Below, in pieces: positions 33,017-46,000 of a DNA stretch of 64,000 bases. Numbering within the stretch: the first letter of the stretch is position 1; the number at the start of each line of letters is the position of its first letter. Under the pieces are notes generated by a model. The model was not told the DNA's origin. It was given only the letters and a program-made list of their open reading frames with translations, and did not search any database. Both the position numbers and the translations under genes were made by a program. The stretch spans positions 62,001-126,000 of the forward strand of contig JAVKOQ010000035.1 of assembly GCA_031835245.1 (NCBI GenBank), written 5' to 3'. Source of the DNA: Balamuthia mandrillaris. Taxonomy: Eukaryota > Discosea > Longamoebia > Balamuthiidae.

Positions 33017-36000
33017 ATGAGTAGGATTAATGGCACAGACAGAACCAGCGAGTTAAGGCGGGAAAGAAGTGAGCGGCGAAAGAGTTGGCTATTTGGTGGC
33101 GGAAAGAAGAAAGAAGGAGACTCGGGAGGCACCGAGGAAGAACCACAATCCCCAACATCCTCCTCGCCTCCAGAAGACTCCTCATCGCGCAGGTCTTCAC
33201 GAAGGACGGGCAGTACTGTCAGATCTCCTCGGGACACTTCTACTCTCTCCCCGGAGAGCTCTCCCAGTCTACATCAACGAAGCAAATCTCAGCGCAACTT
33301 TCGGCCGCGAGAGGCAACAGGACCGCCGGCACCAACCGAGTATGAAAGCAGGAGAGAAAGAAGAGAGAGAGAAAGGATGAGGGCTACCACCAGCGCTGGG
33401 ACGCGGAGCGAAACACGGTTGAGAGATAGTGGGGACAGTGGGTCAAGCATCGAAAGCAGTTCTACAGGAGCAGCGAACGAGTCTTCGTCTACAACAACAA
33501 CAGAGCAAAATAATGATGAGGAAATCAGTGACGTAGAAAAAAGAAGAAGGGCAAGAGAGGAAAGACGACGAAAGAGACTGGGTCTGGATAGTCCTCCGCG
33601 GACAACAGTAACAAGCCCAAGAGAAGATGAAAGGAAAAAGGAGGAAGAAAGGAAGAGAAGGGAAGAAGATGAGAGAAAGAAGAGAGATGAAGAGCGAAGA
33701 AAAAAGGAAGAGGAAGAAGAAAGAAAGAAAAAGGAAGAAGAAAAAAGGAGGGCGGAAGAGGAAAAGAAACTACAAGACGAGATAGAACGAAAGAAGAAAG
33801 AAGAGGAGCAAAAGATAGAGGAAGAACCAAAGAAAAACGAAGTAGGCGAGGTCAACAACACCTCAAACGATGGAGATGACAAGCTTCGCAGAGAAAGAAA
33901 TAGAGAGGAGAGACAGAGATTTAGACTGGCCGAAGCTGGTAAGGGCCTGAGCCAAAAGTCTACCCTAAGAAATGAGCTTGAGCGGGAAAGAGAAAGAGTA
34001 CTTAGAGAACAAGAAAGGGAGAGGCTGATAAAAGAACAAGAACAAAGGCTACGGGAGAAGGAAAAAGAGAAAGAAAAATCATCAAACAGCGGCATTTTCA
34101 GCAGGATAAAGTCGGACAAAGAAAAAAAGAAGGAGAAGAAGCTGCGAGAGAAAGAGGAAAAGAAACAGAAAAAGTTGCAACAAAAAGAAGACAAGCAAAG
34201 AAGGAGAAAAGGATCTGAGATAGGCTCTCCTGGCCTCGACAGAAAGGACCCGGACTCCCCAAGAAGTACAGAAGGATCAACATCAACACCTACAACACCT
34301 ACCATTACAACGACGCCGGCAGAAGGTCAAGACGCCAATGCTGAAGCTAGGCCTAAACCTAAAAGTATTCTTGTGGCCAAGGACGGAGAAGATGCCAAAA
34401 AGCTACGGCGACAGGTCTCAAATAAACGCGTGCTGATGCAGCGTCAAGCCAGCGTGAAGCGGGTTGGAGGTCGCGGCGCCAATGCTGCCGGTGATGATGC
34501 TGCAAAAGTGATGCGAAGAACTATTAGTCGCAAACGAATGGTGGCTGGAGAGGGTAGTGCTGCAGCAGGAGCCCTCGGTGGCGGAGCGCGAGGCGGTGAT
34601 CGCAATACGGAAGCCAAACGGGCACAGTTCAGACAGCAATTCAGCTTGTATGGCATTAGCGTTACCCACATTAAGCAAAGACACGGCTTGCAGTTTGTGT
34701 CTGGTTTCAACCCTTTGCCCCCTCCTCGTGCTGGGGGTAAAGGAGGAGAAGCTGCCGCTGGCTCTTCTGCGGCTGCCAACAAGTCCTCTTTGTTGTTGGA
34801 CCCCAAGAGACAATTGACCCGACCTCCTTCTCAGAGCTCGATGACCATTGGACGATTGGCAGGTCGACTGTTGAACGAGCCTCCTCCAGGACATGTAGCT
34901 CCGGACAATAAGAACTTCACCAAAGCCATGGTGGCTCGCCCTGCTGGGCTGGAACGGACTATCTCCTTCATCAACAGAGCGAAAATGCAAAGAAGCGTCG
35001 GCCAACAGCTTATCCCAGCTCATAAGCAAGGCATGTTGGAGAGCATGAAGGCCAACAGGTTCTGGTTCAGCACCATAAACTTTCAAAAAGACAGAGAGGA
35101 GAGCGTGCGAAAATCATCTGTAGACTCTGTGGAGTCTCAGCTGACCATGAAGTGGGATGACTTTATGAAGTCTCTTCCCAGCGTGCAGCACCACTACAAG
35201 ACGGTGAGGGAAGACCTGGATGAGAAGGGAGTCAAGGACCTGGAAGACCGAGGTGCCAAGATCGTTTCGGCCCTCAAATTTTTGGGCAGCAACAAGGGAG
35301 AAGGAGAGAAAAAAGATGGTTCGGAAGTCGCTGCTACTCCTGCTCCTACTTCAAGCGATGCAAGCACCGAGGACAAGAAAGAGGAAAAACAAAAAGAACC
35401 AGAAGATGAGTATAGCGATCTCAAGGCTGTGGTACATAAAGTGGTGGTACCGAGCTACTTGAAGGGTTTCACAGGATTGGAATATATTGAAGAGGAAAAG
35501 AAGAAGACCATGGGCGAATCCAGACAAAAGAAATACGCGATTGACTTTATCACCCATGCCAACCCCAACATCGCAGAGGATGCTCAGTACGACATGCTGT
35601 TTGGAGAGTGCGCGGCGGAAGAGCCAGGGATATATATTTGGAGGATGGAATACTTCATGCCGTTGGAAATCCCGAAGAAGGAGTATCCACACGTGAAGAA
35701 ACCCGATGCCGAAGACTCTAGCGATGATGAACTGGAGGAAAGGGGTGGAGTTCCCTTGATCGAGTGGAGAAAAGTAGACAAAAAGAAAGTCAGTCCCGCT
35801 GTCTTTTACTCGGAGGATTGCTACCTTATCCTCCACATTACTGCCCGAGATCGTTCCAAAAAGTTTACAATCTTCACATGGTATTCTCCTCCTCTCTTTC
35901 TCTGTCCTTTCTCCTGCACTCCACCACATTCCCCCTCTTCCTCTTTTTCTGTCTGCATGTTCATTATCTTATTTTTTTACTTGCTCTATCTAGGCTGGGC

Positions 36001-38990
36001 AAAAAAGCGACCCTGGACAAGCGTGGCTCCTGTGCTTTGAGAAGCAGAGAATTAAACATATTTCTCAACAACAAAGCTGCTATGCGCAGAGAGGAGGAAG
36101 GGCGTGAATCCCGACGCTTCAAACGCATCTTGGGCAACGTGCAAGTGCGTGAAACCGGTGGCACGGAAAGTGCTTTCAAGCCCGCAATGCCCTTCCATCA
36201 AGAGCCAAGAATGTACAGATTGCATTTCCAGCCTCCCATTAATGCCAGCAGTGTAGCGGCGGCAGCAGGAAAGAGAAACTTGGGCATGTTCACGATGACA
36301 CAAGTCCGCCCCTCTATCTATTCCCTCAACAAGAGCGATGTCTTCGTTCTGGATGGCGGCTCCGATGGATGGGTCTTCCAATGGAATGGCAGCAAAGCGG
36401 ACCTTCGATTGATTTACAAAGGGCATGAGGTAGTGACTCGCATCGCTAACTACGAGAGAAGTTGCAGAAGCAGAATTAGGGTTGTGGAGGAAGGTAGAGA
36501 ATTGGAGGAATGCGAACAGTACAAGGCAACCTACGTGGAAGCCAGGACTAAGCAAAAGCAGGAGAAGGAGAAGTTGTTGAGTGAGGCGAAGGCGCGGAAG
36601 GAAAAAGCAGCAGCCTTCATTGATGTGGTAGAGGAGAGCGAGTACAGACAAGAAGCTGATTTGGTGATAACTAGCTTCTTTGACTATCTTCGTGAGAAGA
36701 CTATGGTTCGCATCTCTCTCTATTTTTTTTAAAAAAAAACGTTTAACTTTATTTTTGTTCCACAGGAGGAATCAATGCCAGAAAAAGGACCAGAGGTCAT
36801 CGATATTAATCTCCTCTGCCGAACAAAGATCGATCCGGAAACCGGCAAGCCCGCCCTTGACAACATCCGCTCCAATACCGACACCTCCATCCCTCTCTCC
36901 AAGACCATGCTTCTCACGGACTCTTGTTGCGTGCTGGACGCCGACACAGAGCTCTATGTCTGGATCGGCAGAAAAAGCACCCCCATCGAGCGGCAAGTAG
37001 CCAAGGCCGTGGCCAGGAAGTTCCGCAGCAACCCCGCCAGAGACAGACCTACCTGGACCCCCATCAGCATCGCCTACGAGGGAGCGGAGCCCGTGGCCTT
37101 TATTAGCAAGTTCCCTGATTGGGTGGCTCAGCTCTTTGCTCCGCTGCCATCCAACTTTGCTGCTGCTCTTATGCGCACGGACAGGATCGCACCGGACTTT
37201 GCTCAGCCGGACCTGAAAGTCGAGAACCTGTTGGCTCCGCCGGTCATTCCAGAGGAAAGCATGGTTGATGACTGCCAGGGCAAGGTTGAGGTGTGGGCCA
37301 TCAACGACGGAAAACCCACCTTCACTAAGTTGTCTACCAACGAGCGTGGTCACTTCTACACAGGAGGTCAGCCTCTCTCTCTCTCTCTCTCTCTCCCTTT
37401 CTCACATACAACTGCTGACAACGAGTTTGGTAATGCAGACTGCTATCTCATCTTGTATACATACCACAACAAGGAAGACAACATGAAACAAGCCTACATC
37501 TGTTACTTCTGGGAGGGCCGAAGCAGTAGTCCCCACTGGTGGCCAGCCTTCCTCTTTGGCTTCTACCCTGTGCTGGAGAAGAAGATCCAAGCCTCAGGCG
37601 GTCGCCCCCCTCTCAAAATCCGTATCCAGGAACACAAAGAGCCTGCTCACTTTCTCCAACTCTTTGGCGGGATGCTTATCATCCATGAGGGCAAGAGAAC
37701 CAAGAAGAATATGCCCACACTGCGCACCAAACCGTTAGAAAAGCGCAAGGAGTTTTTCCATGTGCGCCGAACGCAGGCTGGCAAGACGCACGCCATCGAG
37801 GTTGCTGCCACCACCAAGTCCCTCAACTCGTTGGATTCGTTTGTGCTGCGCACTCCTGAGAAGATCTTTGTGTGGTATGGCAAGGGTACCAAGTACGAGG
37901 ACAGCAACGTGGTGGAGAAGGTCTACGAGATGCTGCAAGGCGAGAGGCAGCTGGAGGTCTTTGAGGAGGGCAACGAGGTGTTGGACTTTTGGAACGTGCT
38001 CGGCGGGTTCACTGAATGGGAGTGCAATGAGAAGTGGATCAAGAAATACTCCAGCAGGCCGCGTCTCTATGAGTTTTCTCACTCGGCGGGAGTGTTTGGG
38101 TGGACGGAGATTGTGGACTTTTGGCAGACAGATCTGTTGCCTACAAATGTGTATCTCATGGACACCTTTTATGAGGTCTATGTTTGGTTGGGTAAGACCG
38201 CTAGTGAATCTCTTTACAAGAAGGTACGCGTTCCTTTTTTAAAAGCTTTTGTCTATTTGAACATTTTTTAAATCACTGTTATGTTACAATACAGGTGCTT
38301 GAATTCGCTAATGCGTACATACGAGAGATGGCTAAAAAGCGTCGCATGTTTGTGCAGCTGCATTCCATACAATCTGGTTCGTCTCCTTTTCTCTGTCTCT
38401 CTTTTGAACCGTAACAAAACAAGAAAGAAAGCCAACACTAATTTTCTTGCATCCATTTTTCAGGAGAAGAACCTTCCGACTTTATTCGCCACTTCCACAC
38501 ATGGGAGATGAAGGAGCCTTTCCTGGACCCAATCCTCAAGCGAGAGGAGAAGTACGCCGACCTGCTCTTCCAAGAGTACAAACAATTCGAGAAGGAGGAG
38601 AAAGCCAACAAAGCCAAATTAAAGCGGGAGAGAGCAAGACTTTATATGGAGTACGGCCCGTTGCTCTCCATCGATTGGGTGGAGGTCATTCGAAGGGAGC
38701 TGCCGGAGCTGGTGGTGGACCCTGGAGCCAGCGACAGCGACGAGTTTTATGACTCTGGGGATGACGTGGAAGAGATTTTGGATGCAGAGGAAGAAGACAT
38801 TTACATGAGGTTAGTTCATTCTTTTTTTTTTTTTTTTTGCTTTTGGTTTTCATTTTCATTATTTTTTCTAACTATGTTATTGCCATGAAACAGCGGAGAT
38901 GAATATGTGGGAAGTGATGGAGAGGAGGAATGGGTGGATGGAGATGATCTGCTGGAGGAAGATATTACACTTAGCGATGACGAGCTTTAA
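33017..38990 (+). CDS. Six-repeat gelsolin/villin-family protein with 860-residue N-terminal extension
   Basis: Seven exons (33017-35880, 35994-36705, 36766-37366, 37439-38223, 38295-38376, 38464-38809, 38894-38990) give 1,828 residues. Residues 1-480 are Arg/Glu/Lys-rich, with a long charged coiled coil (about 200-400) and Ser/Pro islands. About 450-530 carry repeated basophilic sites RRQVS, QRQASVKR and RRTISRKR. Gelsolin-like repeats run from about 870 to 1730; clear marks are VFYSEDCYLILHI, FYTGDCYLILYTY (formed across intron 3), AYICYFWEGRSSS, FVWYGKGTKYED and VYVWLGKTASESLYKKV. No villin headpiece follows; the last 90 residues are acidic. Gelsolins sever, cap or bundle actin under Ca2+ control. 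The large extension recalls gelsolin-related proteins of Dictyostelium, but I cannot assign an orthologue. Confidence 0.9.
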
Positions 38991-39485
38991 AACAAGAACG
39001 ATAGTTAACGAAGGAGGAGAAAAAAAAGAACAAAGACAAATTTATGGAGAAGCTTGCTTGTGGTACACTAAAGAATCAAATGCAGGGATGGAAGGAAGTA
39101 TTATTATTATTTTTTTTTCGCTTGCTTTTAACACATTTATTTTTGCTGCTGTTGTTTGTAACATAAGATACCAATCCTTTCCTTTCTTTTTTTTTTCTTT
39201 TCTTTTTTTTTCTTTTATTATTTTTTAATTTGTGGATAATTTTTCGGGACCGCTCTCCTCTCCTCTCTCATGTCTTTTCCCTTTTCGTAACGTCGACAAA
39301 TATTTCTTTTCCCTTTTTGTGATTGGCTATCTTTGGCTTCATACTCCGTCCCCATTGCCGAGTGTCCAACGATCTTCCTGCATAGCAGCTGGACACCTGG
39401 TTTAATTGGCGGGTAATAAATAAAAAAAGAAAAGAAAGTAACGCAAAAAAAAATAAATAAATAAAGAAGAGAGAGGAAAGCAAAG
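38991..39485. other. Spacer between gelsolin and RhoGEF genes
   Basis: 495 bp, strongly T-rich from 39105 to 39240 (likely gelsolin 3' region). The promoter side of the RhoGEF gene carries one GTCGAC at 39292, 194 bp before the ATG. An A-rich stretch directly precedes the start. Confidence 0.5.
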
Positions 39486-42400
39486 ATGCAGCCGCGAAAG
39501 TCAGCCAAGTTGGCTGGGCTGTGCAACTTTTTCGATGAAGGGGCTCAAGGCGGAGCCATCGAACGAGACCCTCGCTTCTCCTCCCTTTTTCCCGAAGATG
39601 ACCCCTCCTCCGCTAGTAGTACCAAAGGCAGAACGACCATATCTCTCTCCAAGGCTGCTGGCCGCAATGGTGCTACGCAGCAGCAACAGCAACAGCAACA
39701 AGCATGCCCTCATTGTGGAGCTGTGCCCCGTCACTACGTTGTTGATCAGAAATATTGCGAGCAATGCGGAGAGCCTTTTAAACTTGCTACGCCGAAAGGT
39801 TTGTTTGTTCATTTTTTATTTATTTTTCGACAGATTAAAAAAGATTTGATTTTTTTCTGATTCACCTTTTTTTTTTGTTTTATTATTTTTTTATATTTTG
39901 CTCTTTTTTTTTAAAAAAACCAAAATAGCTCCAGTTCGAACTACGAGCAAGTCAGTGATTGTCTCTCGTCGTTACATCAAAACCACGCCGCCGACCAAGG
40001 CTACCACCACTACGACCCCAACAATAACAAGTTTGCGGAAAGCTGCCACTACCACTACCACTTCCACTGCCGCTTCCACCCAAAAGACTTCCGCCATTCC
40101 TTTCTCTTCTTCTTCCGCCTCCGTCACTTCCTCCGGCTCGTTTATTGCAGCGAAAAGCAAAGGCAGCCATCGTCGCCAACACAGTGCCGACAACACGACA
40201 ACTGCTGCCATTTCCATCTCTCCTCGTTCTTCTCCTTCTTCCGTTTCAGCTTCTTCGTCTTCGTCTTCAACTACTTCTTTCACGGTGGGCTCGGCTCCTT
40301 CACCCTCGTGGGCTTCTTCACCCTCCTCTCGCCTTCGCACTCGTGCTATTACGAGTGGCACTAACTCCACCCCTTCTTCTCCTTCCTTTTCTTCTTCCAC
40401 TCCATTGTCATCCGCTTCATCGCCATCCACCATACTTAGAGGCGCCAACAACCACAATAGCAGCAACACGAATAACATGTTGGACATCATGAAGAATGGA
40501 GTAGATGAGAGAGATAAAGCCATCGCCTTGGCCAAAGCCAAAGCAGCCGCCCACGCTCGAGCAAGAGAGGCTGCCGCTCAGGAACAAGCCAAACTGGAAC
40601 GAACTAACAGCGTTTTGAGTGTCACGACCATTACTGCAAAAGATTTCAAAGCTGCTTATTCTGCATCTGCACCTTCTTCTCCGTCTTATTCTTCCTCCTC
40701 TCCACCCGCCTCTCCGACTTCTTCTGGTTCGTTCAAAGCGTCACCGCTTTCCAGACGTTCGAAGAGGAAACATCAGGCCCCTAAGAAGAGTTTACCTGCC
40801 ATTCCCTCCAACCCCAATTCTCCATCTCCCTCTCGCAAAGGTCTATATTATGCTGTCTATGCTTTCTAGCTTTGCTTCTATTTTTATTTTCTCTCCTCTT
40901 CGTTTCCTTCTGATCTCTACTCACTGAATGACTACGTTAAAACCTGAGCAGAAGGTGGGAAAAAGGAAGTCAGCTTGGAGACAAGGCGACAACAAGTTAC
41001 GGAGGAAATCATTTCAACGGAAGAGGATTACGTCCGAGACTTAGATATTATCATTGACGTTAGTCTCTCAGCCTCCACTTGCTCTTTCCCTCCTTCCCTC
41101 TCCCTCCATTTGTTGACATTTCTTCTTTTTAGGTATTCCTCAAACCATTGAGAGAAGGGGAACTGCTGAATAAAACGCAGATCATGAACGTTTTCTCCAA
41201 CATTGAAATGATTGCAACTGTCAATAAAGAGCTCTTCAACAACCTGAAGACCAAATCCGTTGGTCAAGCCTTTCTCAGCGTCGTACGTCTCTACTACCCT
41301 CTTTTAGAGAGGGCATTGTTCTTTGATGCTCTGTTTATTGTAAAGCTTCTGACATATCCTTTTAATTCAAACAGGTGGACTATCTGAAGCTCTATTCGGT
41401 TTACTGTGGAAATCAGGAGAATGCACTGAACCAAATCAACAAGTTGAGGTCATCCAATTCGGAGTTTGATTCGTTCTTAGAGGTTTACTTTCCTCGCTTT
41501 TTTGTTTGTTTGTTTGTTTTGCTCTAACTTTTTTGTCCTTTTAGTATTGTCACAGCCTTCCTGACCTTCGCAGCCTTGACCTCTATGCATTTCTTATCAA
41601 GGTATCTCCTCTTCTCCCTCTTTCCCTCCGCTTCTTTCTTTTTGACTTGTTCTCTATCTTTACATAGCCAATTCAACGAATCTGTAAATATCCATTGCTG
41701 CTTGGGGTACTTGATCGCTTTTTTTTTGGGTCTTCTTTCCTTCGCATACTAAACGTTGATGTTTTCACTTGTGCAGGAATTGTTGAAATGCACTCAGGAA
41801 AGTCATCCAGACCATGCTCTTCTCACGTCTGCGCTGCAAAAGATGAAGGATACGGTATCCCTCATCAATCAAAAGAAAAGAGATTTCGAACTCTCTCTTC
41901 GAATGTACGAGCTTTCCAAATTGCTCGAATTCCCAAAGGTTTTTTTCTTTCTTCCTTGTAGTCCTTCGTTCTTCTCTCTTTAAATTTTAACACCACGTTC
42001 AAATATTTTCATTCATCTTTAACAAAACAAAACAGAACGAAGATATAAAACTGATGGAGGATCCAGGTAGACGCCTCATAAGCGAAGGGCCACTTACTGT
42101 TCTAGTTGGAAAGAAGCGAAAGGCCTCCGAAGGGCATTACTTCCTTTTCACCGATCTGTTCTTCTTCGTCAAGCCCCGCGGCAAGAACTACGTGGTTAAA
42201 ACCAAGTTGAACTTAATGGATTGTGTTTGTGGGGATTTGGAAGATGAAGAAAGTGAAGAAGCCAGCAGCAACACGGACAATGCTTGTTGCTTCCGGCTCG
42301 TCGAGATAGACAAACAACAGCTGTTGCTGTGTTGTTCTTCTGTAGCTGAGAAAGATGAGTTGAAGAAGAAGATCGATGACACCCTCTCCGTCTTCTTGGC

Positions 42401-42902
42401 ATCTAATTATAACAAATGGGTCAAGAAGCAACAAGGTTGGAATCATTTCTCTCTCGTTTCTTTCTTCTCTCCTATTCCTTCTTTTATTTATTTACAATTT
42501 CTTGTCATTTCTTATTCAGATAACGGAGGAAGCAGAATATCAGGAGAGTTGAACTTGGGAGGCAAAGCCAACGAACCCCAACAAATCAAAAGCTTCAACG
42601 ACTGGAAGAAAGAAGCGGCCAACAGACCTCTTAACAACAAAGCTTCCTCCTCCTCCGACCCTCTGGAGATCCGCTGTCATGGGCCCTCCGACGTGACAAA
42701 GAGGATCAAGGTCGAGACAGGCAGCAACAAAAGCTTCAACACATTGCAGCAGTCCGTAAAAGACAAGTTCAGGTTGACGAAACCATTCACCCTTCACTAC
42801 AGCAAACCCAACAGCAAGGAACGTGCCGCAATTACCTCTCAGAAAGATTTAGAAGAGGCGTTACGAACGGAATGTGTTGACTTGTATATTGTATTCCCTT
42901 GA
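39486..42902 (+). CDS. RhoGEF with zinc ribbon, DH-PH and C-terminal PB1-like domain
   Basis: Ten exons give 876 residues. Near 80-100 a CxxC...CxxC zinc ribbon is visible (CPHCGAVP, then YCEQCGEP) after a Gln run. About 110-400 are Ser/Thr/Pro-rich and disordered. The DH domain covers about 410-610: EEIISTEEDYVRDLDIIIDV, then YCHSLPDLRSLDLYAFLIKP and the conserved PIQRICKYPLLL helix. The PH domain follows (LISEGPLTVLVGKKRKASEG, HYFLFTDLFFFVK). The C-terminus (about 790-876) looks like a PB1/ubiquitin-fold domain: IKVETGSNKSFNTLQQSV and LHYSKPNSKERAAITSQKDL. It should catalyse nucleotide exchange on a Rho/Rac GTPase at membranes and so control actin, alongside the neighbouring gelsolin. The Arg usual after YPLLL is Gly at the splice. 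Confidence 0.9.
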
Positions 42903-43062
42903 AAATAATAGTATTATTAAAGTTTATAATTTTTATTCGTTTCAAGAAGAACGTTAGCGAGAAGAACGACGACAAGAAAGAAAGAAACGACAAGAAAGAA
43001 AACATTTCTGTTCAAAATAATTTGTTAAAACATGAAAAAGACAGGATTTTCTGCTTTTGGGT

Positions 43063-46000
43063 TTAGGACGACTCACTGAATGGAGAGTCGGCAAATCGAA
43101 TCTTTCTCTGATTGCTACTGCTACCCTCACTGTCAGAGCCAGAGGAGAATGGCATCTCCGTGGCTTCCAAGTCCAAATCATACTTGTCCTTTCCTTTTCC
43201 TTCTCTTTTCACTCCTTTCCCTCCTCTTTTTACTTGTCGTTTGCCACTGTTTCGTCTTCCTCGTCGGAGCCGACCTTGTTCGGCCAAGTCATCTGCTTCA
43301 TCATCTTCTTCGGAAGAGTCTTCTTCGTCATCTTCTCCGGCTTCGGTGAGAGGGATCATCTCAGTGTCAATGACTTGACGATCCTCTCCTCCAAACACGC
43401 TAAACGTCCTTCCCAATAGCGAAGAACAGCCTTCCACAGGTATCAGGCGAACTACAAATGCTATAGAGAGGAGAGACGGAAACAGTGGTGAGAGGGGAAA
43501 AGGAGCAAAGAACAGAGGAGAAGAAAGTACCAAGGGGAACGCTGAGCGCTCCAAAACCGATGCAAAGCATCCACTGACCAAAAGTAATGCCAGTAGTTTT
43601 GAGGGCCTTACCGCCAACCTCCACCATCAATATTTGGCCAATTATAGTCACAACGATGACACCAATGAACAAGTAGTTTGTTAGCAATCCTTTGAACACG
43701 TTCAACTCTGTTTTTTTGTGGGCATGAAAAAAGTAAGATGATGAGCTAATCAATCGAAAGAGCAGAACTAGAAAGAGACAAAGATACCGTTATTGACTTT
43801 TCTGCAGTTGATCTCGTTGAAGATTTGCAACCACACAAACGTATTGAAGATGATGGTAAAGTGCTGGACGCCATCCTCCTCTACACCCAAGAATCCCGCA
43901 CCACTGTAAAGCAAGATGCAGAGGACGACCACCTGATAGAGCGACTGGAAGAGGATGTTGCGCCACATGATGGAGGAGATGGGCAACTTCTCTTGGAGGC
44001 CGTAGGGCTTCCTTTGGAGCAGCTCTGGAGTGGGTTTCTCGGTACCGAGGGCGAGGGCTGCCATCGTGTCCATGATGAGGTTCACCCACAGCAGCTGCAC
44101 AGCATTGAGGGGCGTGCCATGTTGTGTTCCCGCTGCAATCAAAGCAAAGATCAATGCCGACTGTAGGTATATTAAAAGAGAACGAATAGTTAATCACTTG
44201 TTTGGTCTGTGTATTTTGTGGGAAATGGGAAGAAAGCGTACAAAGTTAACAGTGAGCTGGAACTGAAGGAATTTCTTGATGTTGTCGTAGACACAACGAC
44301 CCCACATCACAGCTAGAACGATTGACTTGAAGTTGTCATCCAAAATTACAATGTCTATATTTACACACGATGAGTTTTTAAGTTTCTAATACAAAGGAAA
44401 AGACAAACCAGAAGCTTGTTTGGCAACATCTGTGCCAGAAAGACCCATTGCCAAACCAACGTGAGCTGCCTTCAGGGCAGGACCATCGTTCGTTCCGTCT
44501 CCTGTTACTGCGACGACTTCATTGTTTGCTCTCAACCTTTTTTGTTGGTTAGAAATATTCAAAAGTAACAAACACAAGAGAGAGAGAAACCTTTCCACAA
44601 GTTTCTGTTTGTCGGTAGGGATAGAGCGAGCAAGCACTTGGAGACGGGGCAGGATTTGATCGATTTCAGCGTTGGACATGGCGCGGAATTGGGGTCCCTC
44701 CATTGCCAGTCCTCCTTCCGTCAAAATACCACAATCACGTGCAATCTTAGTTGCCGTTTTGATGTCTATTTGAAAGTTAAGGATCATTCATAGTATGGGT
44801 AGGAGAGAAGGTAGAAAGAAAAGAAAACAAGGATACTGTCGCCAGTAACCATGCGCACACAGATGCCAGCCTGTTGGCAGGTGCGTACTGCGTGCGGTAC
44901 TTCAGGTCTCACAGGATCCTGTTAAAACACATGATTAATAAGCAGCCCACCAATGAGAGAAAGAGAGAGGAGAGTGATGCACGAACTTCAATGCCAACAA
45001 GACAAACAAAGATAAGGTTATCCTCAGGGGGTTCCCACTGGTCATCCTCCTCATCAGCCTCCCACTCGCTCGGATGATCAAAGTCCTTATAAGCAATACC
45101 AATGGTACGCAAGCCCGAGTCAGCCATGCGGTTGATGCAGTTGGTGAGCTCGTCGCGCATAGCAGAGTCTATCGTTTGGATCTCTCCTTTGGCGTTCAAC
45201 GCATGAGAGGAACGTTCGAGAATGGTCTCGCTGGCTCCTTTAGTAAACATGCGATAGGGATGCTCCATCTCGCCCTCTTCTTCCATACTAACGATGGTGC
45301 TCATGCGCTTGCGGTCGGAAGTAAAGTTGAAGAGATGGAGAACGCGTTCGTCGTGTTCAAATTGCTTACGCACGTCGCTGTAGTGCCAACCGCTAGGGGC
45401 GAGAGAGGAGGCAAAGACCAGCAGTGCGCATTCCGTTTTGTTACCAATGAAAGTAGGTAACGCCGTCTCGGACTGTTTATGAAAGAGATAATTGGTTTCT
45501 TTAAAGGAAAAATATGCTCGAAGCAAAGGAAAACGTACGATGTCGCGACTTTCAGAGGTAGGAGCGATAACCTCCGCTTTGGAGTTAACTGCAATGCCTA
45601 CAGTCAACAGGTTGGTTACCTGCTCATCAACATCCACGGAGGGAGGCAAGGAACGGAACTCCTTTCCAGCTACCCATCCCTATAAAAATATAAATATCCT
45701 TTAGCATAACAAGACCATTGTGGTAGATGAGAGAGGGAGAGAGAAAGAAGAAAGCAGAACAAATTTTTTTACCTCAACCACAGTCATTCTGTTTTCAGTA
45801 AGGGTGCCCGTCTTGTCGGAGCAAATGTTAGTAGCACCGCCCATAGTCTCGCAGGCAGCCAGTCTGCGCACTAAGCAATTGTCGTTCATCATTTGCTTCA
45901 TTGAAAAGGCAAGAGACAGTGTTACAGCCAAAGGTAAGCCCTCGGGCACAGCCACCACCACGATGGTGATGGCAATGATGGCAAAATTTACAACATCCGG

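Noticed and set aside
33289-34305. 338-residue Ser/Phe-rich frame antisense to the gelsolin gene
   Set aside because: It mirrors the AGA/GAA-rich coding strand of the gelsolin extension and has no domain or splice support.
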